Origin: Anaerolineaceae bacterium UBA4890 | GTDB taxonomy: Bacteria; Chloroflexota; Anaerolineae; Anaerolineales; Anaerolineaceae | Direction of reading: 5' to 3' | Assembly (NCBI GenBank): GCA_002399085.1 | Contig: DHCY01000039.1 | Coordinates: 91,069 to 139,901, forward strand | DNA length: 48,833 bases | Shown: one piece after another, positions 25,735 through 34,539 of the stretch | How the letters are laid out: each line of letters starts with the position of its first letter | How positions within the stretch are numbered: the stretch's first letter is position 1 | Position numbers and translations under genes: made by a program | Notes under the pieces: generated by a model | What the model was told of the DNA's origin: nothing | Database searches by the model: none | What the model saw: the letters and a program-made list of their open reading frames with translations, nothing else

Positions 25735-26744
25735 TGTTGGAAGTACATTCACTTAATGGATGCACAATTCTAAGGTTGAGCAAAATCAATGTTTCTGTCG
25801 TTATTCCGGTCTATAACGCTGCAGTTTATGTAAGCCAAGCGGTAGAATCTGCCCTGGCACAGCCTGAGACTGCTGAGGTCTTATTAGTAGAGGATGGTTC
25901 GCCCGATAACGCTCTGGAAGTATGTGAGGATTTGGCGAACAAGCATGACAAGGTCAAGTTGCTTCGCCATCCGAATGGGGAAAACCGGGGTGCTGGCGCC
26001 AGTCGCAATTTGGGGATGAGGGCAGCGAAGAAAGAATACATCGCATTTTTGGATGCCGATGATTATTTTTTACCTGGTCGTTTTCGACAGGCTTTGGAAT
26101 TGTTTAATGCAAATCCCGATTGTGAAGGTGTCTATGAGGCTGTCGGAATGCTAGTTGATGGTTCTGAGTCGTTGGAGCGTTGGCAATTGGCTGGCAGACG
26201 AGTAAAAGATTTACAAACCATGAGCGACAGCATCTCACCCAAAGATCTCGCTGAGGTCTTAATCAAGGGAAGTGACGGATATTTTCACCTTGATGGCTTG
26301 ATAATTAAAAAAGGAGTGCTTCAGAGATCTGGACTGATGAACGAAAACCTGCACTTGCACCAGGATACTGAATTCATCATGCGCCTGGCGATGACTGCCA
26401 GGCTGCTTCCGGGGAAGCTGGATGAACCTGTGGCTATGTGGCGAGTTCATCAAGAAAATCGCATCTCAGCCCCACGCTCTTTGACCATGCAATACCGGGA
26501 CCGAATGAGGTATTGGCGCAGTCTTTATCAGTGGGTAAGGCAGAATGGCAGTCCCAAACAGCAGCAGAGGGTCAGGGCTGGCATTTTTTCCTACAATCGT
26601 GCTACAAAATTCCAAACTTTTTCCAAACGGATTTTACCCATAAGGGTAATCATTTTTGGACGTCAGCTTAGGCTGCTTGCTTGGCCCCAGTTGATTTTCG
26701 ATCATCTGGCTTCTAAGAATAATAATGAGGAGGGGTGTCTATGA
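25734..26744 (+). CDS. GT2 family glycosyltransferase, paralogue of 23762 gene
   Basis: A 336-residue product from a GTG that overlaps the preceding TAG by one base. The fold opens INVSVVIPVYNAA, then LVEDGSPDN, then the RGAGASRNLGMRAAK loop and FLDADDYFLPGRF with the DxD. KGSDGYFHLDGLIIKKGVL matches KGGQGHIHLNGLVVRRELL of the 23762 enzyme. Unlike that paralogue, it keeps the usual DGS triplet. A basic helical tail follows. ATGA couples it to the next gene. An internal start near the INVSVV block is possible because the first 18 residues are not conserved. Confidence 0.9.
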   Translation: MLEVHSLNGCTILRLSKINVSVVIPVYNAAVYVSQAVESALAQPETAEVLLVEDGSPDNALEVCEDLANKHDKVKLLRHPNGENRGAGASRNLGMRAAKKEYIAFLDADDYFLPGRFRQALELFNANPDCEGVYEAVGMLVDGSESLERWQLAGRRVKDLQTMSDSISPKDLAEVLIKGSDGYFHLDGLIIKKGVLQRSGLMNENLHLHQDTEFIMRLAMTARLLPGKLDEPVAMWRVHQENRISAPRSLTMQYRDRMRYWRSLYQWVRQNGSPKQQQRVRAGIFSYNRATKFQTFSKRILPIRVIIFGRQLRLLAWPQLIFDHLASKNNNEEGCL

Positions 26745-27577
26745 CAAAAATCCTAGTAGGCACATTGTATAGTGGTGAAAATGAATATGAGGAATGCCTG
26801 GAAGCAATTCGGAAGCAGAGCTTCCAAAATTTCGATCATATACTAATTGAAAACCTTCCTGAACTCGAGGCGCACAACAAGCTCTATAGGGCTTTTATCG
26901 ACCATGCCGACGAATACGAACTCTTGATCAAGGTTGACGCTGATACGGTTCTTCTATCGCAAGATTTGTTTGCGGGCATCGTTGACAAGTTTTCGAAAAA
27001 CCAATGGCTCGAAGTCATGAATATTGGGGTTCTGGATTTCTTTACGGATGAAATGATCCCTGCTGGAATTCAGATCTACCGCAATACGGTTCGCTGGGAT
27101 TTCTCAAAGGATACAGTTTTCCCAGATATCCCGATTATGGATCCGCAACGGTATATATATGATAAGACGGAACTCGCACCAGCGGCAACCCATTGCCAGG
27201 ATCCTTCCATTCCACAATCCTTCCACTATGGTGTTCATCGCGGTTTGAAGTCTGTTCAAAAAATTCACAGTACCACTCACTGGCAAAATCTTAACAAGGT
27301 TTGGCAAAAGTTCCTGCGAACACAAGACCGCCGGCTTGGTTTTGCGATTTTAGGTGCAGAGCTGGTCTATGCTGGTATGTTTGGTCGGGAAGAACAGAAC
27401 TATACAAATCCCAGAATGGATCAAACTCTATCAGGTTACCTCGATTATTCTTCAATCCAACTAAAGCGGGAAATCCAAAAGCTGAGAATTCGCCATTGGG
27501 GATTTTTGCCTTCTGATTGGCGCAGGAAAGCCATCAGGCATATTCGAGGGAAGTTGGAGGGTAGGTGGGATCGATGA
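26741..27577 (+). CDS. GT2-like glycosyltransferase
   Basis: A 278-residue protein whose ATG overlaps the preceding stop behind a strong GAGGAGG ribosome site. It opens MTKILVGTLYSGENEYEECL, and the GT-A metal site is IKVDADTVLL (Asp-Ala-Asp). ATHCQDPSIPQSFHYGVHRG and a Trp-rich basic end complete it. It is shorter than classical GT2 proteins and the acceptor half is atypical. Function as a glycosyltransferase is likely from the fold and neighbours; donor unknown. Confidence 0.8.
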   Translation: MTKILVGTLYSGENEYEECLEAIRKQSFQNFDHILIENLPELEAHNKLYRAFIDHADEYELLIKVDADTVLLSQDLFAGIVDKFSKNQWLEVMNIGVLDFFTDEMIPAGIQIYRNTVRWDFSKDTVFPDIPIMDPQRYIYDKTELAPAATHCQDPSIPQSFHYGVHRGLKSVQKIHSTTHWQNLNKVWQKFLRTQDRRLGFAILGAELVYAGMFGREEQNYTNPRMDQTLSGYLDYSSIQLKREIQKLRIRHWGFLPSDWRRKAIRHIRGKLEGRWDR

Positions 27578-27677
27578 TCAAAACCATAGAACATTGTTTT
27601 GTGACACATTGAGAGTCTTTCTTATTGAGATTGCGGACGTACTAACCTGAATACGAGTATTAGATCAAAGGAAGTAA

Positions 27678-28685
27678 ATGCAAGCTGAACCACTCAAAGT
27701 TATGTTTGCTGATATGTATCGGTCATTTGATCTTGCGTGTGTGGAACAGCACTTTGAGTGGCGCATGATTAGCAAGCATCGGGACCTAGAACTCTCAACC
27801 AAGCCGGATTTTTTGTTTTACTCCTGTTTTGGAGACGAGCACTTAAAGTATGACTGTCCCCGGATCTTCTATACTCCCGAAAATGTGAGGCCAAATTTTG
27901 ACCGCTGCGATTACGCCTTTTCATTCGACTATCCGATCACTGAAAGAAATTATCGTTTGCCGCTTTACCGCCGCTGGCCGGAATATTCGCAGCTATTTAT
28001 GCCTCGAAATCCTGATAAAGTCGCTTTGGAAAACAGACAATTTTGCAGTTTTATGGTTTCAAATCCGAAGGCAATTGAAAGAATTGAGTTTTATGATAAA
28101 TTGTCTATGTACAAAAGTGTGGCGTCTGGTGGGAAATTTCTAAACAATATCGGACACCCAATCCAAACGGGAGTAGAAAATAAGTTGAATTGGATGCGAA
28201 ACTATAAGTTCAGTATTACATTTGAGAATTCCAGCTACCCTGGGTACACCACAGAAAAATTAATGCATGCTCTCATCACTGATACCATTCCAATTTATTG
28301 GGGAAATCCCCTGGTGGGGTTAGACTTTAATCCTAAAGCGTTTATTAACTGCCACGATTTCAACTCGTTTGATGAGGTTATTGACCTGGTGAAGGAGATA
28401 GACCAAGACGTGTCTTTGTACAGAGAATATTTAAGTCAACCTTATTTAAAAGATAGTGTTGAAACAGAGTTTTGCATGGAAGAGAACATACTTGCCAGGT
28501 TTGATGAAATCATTTCATCCAAAAAGATTTTCATTTCTCCCTTCAGAAAGAAACTTCAGAGAGGGGAATATTATCTATTACAACTGCGAAAAGCATTCTC
28601 GAAGGTCATACGAAAAGGATCCATTTACTGGAAACACGCTCTGCTTAAATCTGGAATTTCCCTTAATAAAAAGAAACAATCCTAA
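27678..28685 (+). CDS. GT10 family fucosyltransferase-like enzyme
   Basis: A 335-residue GT10 enzyme. The signature of alpha-1,3/1,4-fucosyltransferases is clear: FSITFENSSYPGYTTEKLMH, then DTIPIYWGNP (donor-binding site). FYTPENVRPNFDRCDYAFSF in the amino half is typical of bacterial members. GT10 enzymes are inverting and normally use GDP-fucose, so the glycan probably carries fucose or a related deoxy sugar. No GDP-fucose synthesis genes are seen in this window. It starts behind AAGGAAG, 100 nt after the previous gene. Confidence 0.92.
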   Translation: MQAEPLKVMFADMYRSFDLACVEQHFEWRMISKHRDLELSTKPDFLFYSCFGDEHLKYDCPRIFYTPENVRPNFDRCDYAFSFDYPITERNYRLPLYRRWPEYSQLFMPRNPDKVALENRQFCSFMVSNPKAIERIEFYDKLSMYKSVASGGKFLNNIGHPIQTGVENKLNWMRNYKFSITFENSSYPGYTTEKLMHALITDTIPIYWGNPLVGLDFNPKAFINCHDFNSFDEVIDLVKEIDQDVSLYREYLSQPYLKDSVETEFCMEENILARFDEIISSKKIFISPFRKKLQRGEYYLLQLRKAFSKVIRKGSIYWKHALLKSGISLNKKKQS

Positions 28686-28706
28686 ACTTTCCTTACACAT
28701 CAAAAA

Positions 28707-29951
28707 ATGAGAATCCTTACTATCACCTCAAATCATCCCCCGTATCACTCAGGCGGGTATGAGCTCCGTATAAAAGACATCATGGATGGGCTCGCTGCTC
28801 GTGGGCACCAGGTTTTGGTGCTGAGCACAGAAGCCCAACCAGGTTCCCGGAAGAGACCAGAGATTTCCGAGTACCCAGTCAAACGGCTGTTGCATAACCG
28901 ATATGCTGCAAAATTTTTCCCAAAGGAGGTTTTATTCGATCTAATTGATACGAAAACGCTGGAAAGAATCATTAAGAAATTTCACCCAGATGTGATTTAC
29001 CTCGGGCATACTTACATCCTTTCCAAGGCAATTATGCCTTATCTTGCAGATCAAATCTTACCTATTGTTTATGATGAAGGAGGAACCTGTCTTAAAGGAG
29101 CTTGGACAGAGAGGGGCAGATGGTTCGACTTCACTGGAGACTATCAGTCCAGATGGGTTTTGTTAAATAAAATCAAACCCTTTGTAACCAAGCTGGTTGT
29201 ATTCCTGAGTAATGGCAGAATCAAACCTCACTGGCGCTGGCCGCAACAAATGAGAGTATTTTTTAATAGTCAGAGCAGCCTTGCTCACAGTCTCAGTTTT
29301 GGCGTTCCAGTTCACAACGCTGAAGTTATTCATTCAGGAATTGTCCTGGAAAAGTTTCCGTTTTTACCCAGGACTAAGATGGAGGAACCAATAAAAATCT
29401 TGTGCCCTGGCAGGTTGGAACCTCGCAAAGGGCAGTTGGATGCAATCAAGTTGATCTCAATCTTGGCTGCTGCAGGGATTCAAGCTGAATTGACATTAGT
29501 GGGTGAGACCCCGTCGCAAAGTTTTCTGGAACAGATCAAAGGCAAAATCAAATCGGTGGGTTTTGAGGAGTCAGTCAGGATATCGGGAATGGTCAGCCAG
29601 AAGGAATTGGCAGAACTTTACCAAAAGTCAGATATTTGTTTTTTTTCCAGCCACCAGTCCGCAGGATTTTCACGCACCCCGCTTGAGGCTATGGCAAGTG
29701 GTTGTTTGGTTATCACTTTTGGGTGTGAGGGTTCCAGTGAAATCATCGCTGACAGCGTTAATGGCTTTATCATTGAACCCGATGGTGTAGAGCAAGCTGT
29801 CGGAATCATCAATCTCCTTTCATCTCATCCAGTAGTTTTTAAAAACTTTGTAATTGATGCTCGAATTTTTGTTGAAAAGAAATTCACCTTTGAATCCTAC
29901 ATAGAAGCAATTGAAAGCTTCCTGCTTGAAAAGATTGGTGTAAAAAATTAA
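28707..29951 (+). CDS. GT4 family glycosyltransferase with altered E-x7-E
   Basis: A 414-residue GT-B enzyme. SNHPPYHSGGYELR forms the first glycine-rich loop, LCPGRLEPRKGQLDAI the start of the donor domain, and SAGFSRTPLEAMASGCLVI the active-site region. In this region the first glutamate of the usual E-x7-E is replaced by Ala, while the second is kept. It ends before a short convergent gap with the minus-strand GT14 gene. Activity is likely, but the change might affect donor choice. Confidence 0.9.
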   Translation: MRILTITSNHPPYHSGGYELRIKDIMDGLAARGHQVLVLSTEAQPGSRKRPEISEYPVKRLLHNRYAAKFFPKEVLFDLIDTKTLERIIKKFHPDVIYLGHTYILSKAIMPYLADQILPIVYDEGGTCLKGAWTERGRWFDFTGDYQSRWVLLNKIKPFVTKLVVFLSNGRIKPHWRWPQQMRVFFNSQSSLAHSLSFGVPVHNAEVIHSGIVLEKFPFLPRTKMEEPIKILCPGRLEPRKGQLDAIKLISILAAAGIQAELTLVGETPSQSFLEQIKGKIKSVGFEESVRISGMVSQKELAELYQKSDICFFSSHQSAGFSRTPLEAMASGCLVITFGCEGSSEIIADSVNGFIIEPDGVEQAVGIINLLSSHPVVFKNFVIDARIFVEKKFTFESYIEAIESFLLEKIGVKN

Positions 29952-30020
29952 GTTGGAGGAAAGCCTCTTCACTTTGTCAGGTTTGACTTTAGATGGTTGG
30001 AATGCGTTTGTGTTTATCTG

Positions 30021-30884
30021 TTAATTAACAAACTGATCAAATATTCTCGATACAATTTTTGGATCAATGTCTTCATTAAATTTCCTCGCCCAAAAGCAAG
30101 ATGAGCTCATCAAGGCTTCAAAATCTTCCAATCGAAATGTATATGGCCTGCCGCGTTTCCAGTCGATTAACCTTTTTGAATCGGACCGGATGCGATCGCG
30201 AAATTGTGAATTCCACGCAAGAGTATGCAAGAAGACTTCGTCAGCACATTTTGTCAATTTGTACATCTTCCGTATTTGAGGAGCTTCTGATACAACATAT
30301 TGTGCCAGCTCATGGGTGATGCTGAACCAGTTGGTGCCTTTTTGGTACTTCAAGTTAGTGTTTTTTAGACGGTCCACCCGCAAGATTTCTTGCAGTTTTA
30401 GTAAACCACGCTCGATATTGAATAAAAAAGAATCAGATTTTTTATTTCCTATCAACTCTTGAAGTAGGTGGTAGACCTGGATTCGGTCGCGATAATTCTT
30501 GGTCTCCATCACGCCATCATGCAAATGTAATAATTCAATACCTTGATTGGCTTCGAAGAACGCATGAATATGATCTTGACGCTTGATCGGTAAGTCTGAT
30601 CCTGAAAGCAAATGATAGTAGTCGTGGTATTCTGTGGTCGCAGATTCTAGCAGTTCCAGCTCACATCTTACCTGGCTATAAGCCCCCCATGTTACCTTCT
30701 TTCGGTTAATGAATGTTAGCTTTGCCTTTGTGAGGATGTTTGAAAAGTCGTTTTGATCGAAACTATGAGATTTAGCGTCAACGTGAACAAAAATATAATT
30801 GCGTGGGTCATCCAGCAGCATTATCAATTTCTTTAGCTGGTCGAATTGGCTGTGGGCCATGATCAGATATGCGTGTTTTGACAT
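30021..30884 (-). CDS. GT14 (core-2/I-branching) glycosyltransferase-like enzyme
   Basis: A 287-residue protein of the core-2/I-branching beta-1,6-N-acetylglucosaminyltransferase family. It opens KHAYLIMAHSQFDQLKKLI, then YIFVHVDAKS. YHLLSGSDLPIK is the strongest family motif, and KGTNWFSITHELAQYV plus ADEVFLHTLAWNS follow. Bacterial members add side-branch sugars. It is the only gene on this strand between 3.4 and 46.9 kb and lies between two plus-strand groups. A TATAAT on the minus strand near 30931-30936 could drive it. It was probably inserted as a separate cassette and may add a variable branch. Confidence 0.9.
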   Translation of the reverse strand: MSKHAYLIMAHSQFDQLKKLIMLLDDPRNYIFVHVDAKSHSFDQNDFSNILTKAKLTFINRKKVTWGAYSQVRCELELLESATTEYHDYYHLLSGSDLPIKRQDHIHAFFEANQGIELLHLHDGVMETKNYRDRIQVYHLLQELIGNKKSDSFLFNIERGLLKLQEILRVDRLKNTNLKYQKGTNWFSITHELAQYVVSEAPQIRKMYKLTKCADEVFLHTLAWNSQFRDRIRSDSKRLIDWKRGRPYTFRLEDFEALMSSSCFWARKFNEDIDPKIVSRIFDQFVN

Positions 30885-30940
30885 TTGACTAATAATCCCC
30901 GGTTGTACTCATCCTTATCATTTCTAAAGATTATAAAGCT

Positions 30941-30969
30941 TTGTCGCGTTTACTGGTGGGAACTATAAT
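30941..30969 (+). promoter_or_regulatory. Promoter of the 30987-40685 operon
   Basis: TTGTCG (30941-30946), a 17-nt spacer and TATAAT (30964-30969) lie 17 nt before the ATG at 30987. The spacing is ideal and four of six -35 bases match consensus. It points away from the GT14 gene and would restart transcription after that inversion. Confidence 0.6.
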
Positions 30970-30986
30970 TATTTTTCGGAATTCTA

Positions 30987-31943
30987 ATGTACAAAATAAA
31001 TCCTACAGTCTCTATTATATTGCCGACCTATAATCGCTTGGAATATCTGCAAAGATCTATCGGGTCAGTTCTTGGTCAGACTTATCAGGATTGGGAGTTG
31101 ATTATATGGGATGATGGCTCTGCTGACGGTACTGGCGATTTTTGTAAGTCGCTTGCCGATAAGCGTATTCAATACTTCACACAAGAAAATCATGGCATGT
31201 CTTATGCCTTGAATCGAGCAATTGAACGATCAAAGGGGGAATTTGTTGCGTTCCTTGATGATGATGATGAGTGGCTTGAGAATAAACTTGAATGCCAATT
31301 AGCCTTATTGAAACCGAACAAAGAAATTGATATGATTTTCGGTAATTTTGAAAACTATTATGAAAATGGTAAGATTCCTGGTTTGGGTTTTGATCAAACT
31401 GCGAGAGCAATGAGTGCGCTTAGGACTTATTCAATAGGATCGGACGGAAATGTAATCATTGATGGACTCCTTGAAGGTCTATCAAGGGATAATTTCATTG
31501 CGTTTGATTCCACAATGATTCGACGGAAAGTGCTTGACTCAGTAGGTTTTTTTAATCAAGGTCTTAGAAACGGTATGGATCTCGAATATTGGTGGCGTTT
31601 TGGCTTGGCTGGCTACAAAGCGTCTTTCACAAATATTGTAGTGCTTAAGAGATATAAATACGCGAACAGTCTTAGTGGACGCAACGGTGTATCCATCAGG
31701 AATCACATAAAAGCATTAGATTCTTGTTCAACATTTTCAAGAGAAAGTATGCGGGAAGAAACATTGAAATTTCTTAAACCAGCATACCGCAATGCCTGGC
31801 AGAATATGATTTCCGCCTGTGCAATGGAAAATGACAAAAAGGGGATGATGGCAGCTTTTAAACAATCACTGAAGTACGGTTTTCGTCCTGGCTCACTGCG
31901 TCTGTTGGTTGAGGGTTTGCTGCGTTCTGGAGATACCAGATGA
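30987..31943 (+). CDS. GT2 family glycosyltransferase
   Basis: A 318-residue GT-A enzyme: VSIILPTYNRLEYLQRS near the start, WDDGSADGT, and FLDDDDEWL with the metal-binding acidic run. The acceptor half holds AFDSTMIRRKVL and GMDLEYWWRFGLAGYKA. It leads a run of ten plus-strand genes reaching 40685, nearly all overlapping or within 60 nt. No good Shine-Dalgarno is seen, consistent with the short leader after the predicted promoter. Donor unknown. Confidence 0.92.
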   Translation: MYKINPTVSIILPTYNRLEYLQRSIGSVLGQTYQDWELIIWDDGSADGTGDFCKSLADKRIQYFTQENHGMSYALNRAIERSKGEFVAFLDDDDEWLENKLECQLALLKPNKEIDMIFGNFENYYENGKIPGLGFDQTARAMSALRTYSIGSDGNVIIDGLLEGLSRDNFIAFDSTMIRRKVLDSVGFFNQGLRNGMDLEYWWRFGLAGYKASFTNIVVLKRYKYANSLSGRNGVSIRNHIKALDSCSTFSRESMREETLKFLKPAYRNAWQNMISACAMENDKKGMMAAFKQSLKYGFRPGSLRLLVEGLLRSGDTR

Positions 31944-33136
31944 CCATTCGTGTTCTGCACATTTTCGCGCCAAACTTCCGACAGCGCTTCGGTGGGCCAG
32001 TCTTTAATTGGCAGTTGTATTTTTCCAAATGGGATGATCCGTCGATCGAGCACCTTGTGTTGGATACAGAAGCGGGGAAATATTTTCCTGCTAAAGAAGC
32101 TTTTGACTTTGACCTGACTGGCCCTCAAAGGATTTCTAACCGTTGGGAGAGGTGGACCTGGGCAGTCCGATTGCTGCGTGGCTTGAGAAAATATGCCGAT
32201 CAGTATGATATTATCCACTTTCATTTGATCTGGTGGGGCAGCCTGCTGGCGGCAAATTGGGCGAGTCACAGGAATATTCCAACCATTTTTGAGAGCGTCC
32301 TGCTTGATTCTGACACTCCTGGAGCAATTGCCAGGGAAAGATTCGGCAGAATTAAGCTTCATTATCTGCATCAATTTACTAGCATTCTGGCCATCGCAGA
32401 TGGAATTGCGGAAGATTACCTGAAGTATGGTTTTTTACCTACTCAGGTTCACATGCAAATGAACGCTATCGACACAGATTTATTCAAACCTGTGTCTGAC
32501 ACTGCTGCCCGTGACGAAATTCGACGCAGTTTCAATTTGCCTGTCGATGCTCAAATTTTGTTGTTTACCGGTAGTCTCATACATCCTAAAGGTGTGGATC
32601 TATTGATCGAAGCTTTTATCGAAGCCGCTCAAAAAGATCCAAATCTCTTTCTATGGCTGGTAGGTCCCAAAGATCGGTCTGAGAATCCATCCATGGATGA
32701 GGTCTTTGTGACATCATTGAAACAAAAGATTGCTGAAGCCGACCTGGCTGACAGGGTTATCTTACATCGTATGATCGCAGATCGAAAAAGACTTGCTGAG
32801 GCCTATCAAGCCGCGGATGTGTTTGTGTTCCCTTCGCGCAAAGAAGGTCTGCCTAATGTGGTGTTAGAGGCAATGGCGTGTGGAATGCCAGTGATCGTTT
32901 CTGACTTACCTGGCTTGAAGAGTGTAATTAAACCAGAGTACAATGGAGTAGTTGTGCCCATAGGGGAGATCGAAGAATTAGAGCAAGCAATTGAGAAGCT
33001 TGTTGTAGATAGGAACTACGCCTTAAAACTGGGTTGCCATGCTTGTGCATATATCGCTACTCTTCATGGCTTTGGCACCTGGCAAAATGAGATGGTTCTT
33101 TATTTCCAAAAACTAGTAAGGCAACATCTCCTGTGA
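31940..33136 (+). CDS. GT4 family glycosyltransferase
   Basis: A 398-residue GT-B enzyme starting at an ATGA overlap with the GT2 gene. FAPNFRQRFGGPVFNW is the N-terminal loop, and LFTGSLIHPKGVDLLIEAF starts the donor domain. SRKEGLPNVVLEAMACGMPVI contains an intact E-x7-E, and SDLPGLKSVI follows. A retaining transferase acting in the cytosol is expected. Its G/C content is higher than that of the GT2 gene before it. Confidence 0.93.
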   Translation: MTIRVLHIFAPNFRQRFGGPVFNWQLYFSKWDDPSIEHLVLDTEAGKYFPAKEAFDFDLTGPQRISNRWERWTWAVRLLRGLRKYADQYDIIHFHLIWWGSLLAANWASHRNIPTIFESVLLDSDTPGAIARERFGRIKLHYLHQFTSILAIADGIAEDYLKYGFLPTQVHMQMNAIDTDLFKPVSDTAARDEIRRSFNLPVDAQILLFTGSLIHPKGVDLLIEAFIEAAQKDPNLFLWLVGPKDRSENPSMDEVFVTSLKQKIAEADLADRVILHRMIADRKRLAEAYQAADVFVFPSRKEGLPNVVLEAMACGMPVIVSDLPGLKSVIKPEYNGVVVPIGEIEELEQAIEKLVVDRNYALKLGCHACAYIATLHGFGTWQNEMVLYFQKLVRQHLL

Positions 33137-33195
33137 TAACCTTTTCAGGTAAGGGATATTTTTGCCTATTATTAAAAAAGCAGACTTGACCAAAA

Positions 33196-34539
33196 ATGAA
33201 TAACAACATTATCACCTATTTGATCTTTGGCATAATTGGAATTGTCCTATTTTTCCTAATTTTCAGGCAGCCCTATATTGGAGTCGTATTTACGATAGCA
33301 ACACTGCCAGTCATTGACTTATTTCCGGATATACCTTTGTTTTCTTCCATAGCTGTGCCATTGGGATTGGTGACATTGGTTTCTTACCTTTTTCAAACTA
33401 AAAGCAACCTTAATCGGCAGAAAAAAGGGCTGGACCCGGTCTTTATTTTTGGCTTGCTGTTTATGTTCTGGACTGTTATCTCAAATCCTGAAGCAGCAAT
33501 TTTTGGGAAGGATCGAGTCTGGGTTCTTACCTTTGTTCAATTATGGGTCTTGATGGCTTTGTCAGGCGAACTCCTTGTAACACCCCAACGCCAGAAAACA
33601 GCAATGGTAATTTTTGCTATTGCTGCCACGATTTCGGCACTCTTCGCAATTTTTCAAGGGGAGATCGCGGAGGACGCATTAAGTTCCGCGCGTGTCGCAG
33701 GTCTAGCCACAAATGCTAATCAGGCAGCTCGGTATTTTGTGATTGCCCTGGTATTTTTTTATTATTTGCGTATCAAGACCAATTCGTCGTTTAACAAACT
33801 ACTCTACCTTGTAGGAATCTTAGTCACATTTATTGGGGTCTTCTTCACAGTATCGAGGTCAGGAATATTACTGTTGTTTGGCGCGTTTGGGTTGATTCTG
33901 ATATTCCAACCACGGGTTAAGAACAAAGTTGGCTTGGTTATATTGTTGGTTGTGGGATTAATTGTATTAAGCTTTTTCTCTGACAGTATTTTTCGCATAA
34001 TTCGAGACATATTTCCTGCGATCCAGCAAGGCACTGATACAGTTGGTCTTCGATACAATCTCTGGAAGGCAGGATGGAGGATGTGGCTAGATCATCCTTT
34101 TAATGGAGTTGGGATTGGTCAATACAACCAAAACCTGAGGCGATATATGATAAATATGGTAGGACCGACCCGGGGTTCATTGTCTTCTCATAATACTTAC
34201 GTTCAGGTTCTTTCCGAAACTGGCATAGTGGGTTTCATCTTTTTTATGGCAATGCTAATAAACGCGTTCAGGCACCTTTGGCCATCGCCTTCACGGGCAA
34301 TGGATGATGATGAGGAATTGCGCAATACCTGGTTCATCATCCTCTTGATTATCTCTGTGGGGGGAATAACTATCACGGATCTCGCGAACAAGATACTTTG
34401 GATGGTATTGGGAATCAGTGTTGTTTTCGCGAAACGAAAGACGGTTGAAGCAACCGACCAACTTCCCGAATCGGTCAAACCCTTCAAAACATCAGCAAAC
34501 AGCATAAGATTACGACGATGGATGAAAAACGTAAAGTAG
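33196..34539 (+). CDS. Second O-antigen ligase/polymerase-like protein (Wzy/WaaL family)
   Basis: A 447-residue polytopic protein with about ten to twelve hydrophobic segments. The Wzy_C-type core contains FFTVSRSGILLLFGAFGL, then GLRYNLWKAGWRMWLDHPFN and GVGIGQYN, then SSHNTYVQVLSETGIVGFI. Such proteins polymerise or ligate undecaprenyl-linked glycans at the outer face. It is distinct from the copy at 9341 and is not paired with a TPR gene. The next gene begins inside its last 22 nt. With an ABC exporter and no Wzx flippase visible, a ligase role is as likely as a polymerase role. Confidence 0.88.
   Translation: MNNNIITYLIFGIIGIVLFFLIFRQPYIGVVFTIATLPVIDLFPDIPLFSSIAVPLGLVTLVSYLFQTKSNLNRQKKGLDPVFIFGLLFMFWTVISNPEAAIFGKDRVWVLTFVQLWVLMALSGELLVTPQRQKTAMVIFAIAATISALFAIFQGEIAEDALSSARVAGLATNANQAARYFVIALVFFYYLRIKTNSSFNKLLYLVGILVTFIGVFFTVSRSGILLLFGAFGLILIFQPRVKNKVGLVILLVVGLIVLSFFSDSIFRIIRDIFPAIQQGTDTVGLRYNLWKAGWRMWLDHPFNGVGIGQYNQNLRRYMINMVGPTRGSLSSHNTYVQVLSETGIVGFIFFMAMLINAFRHLWPSPSRAMDDDEELRNTWFIILLIISVGGITITDLANKILWMVLGISVVFAKRKTVEATDQLPESVKPFKTSANSIRLRRWMKNVK

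Noticed and set aside
31703..32374. A 223-codon minus-strand open frame across two GT genes
   Set aside because: It crosses the GT2/GT4 junction, has unlikely composition and no recognisable motif. It is a shadow of real genes.
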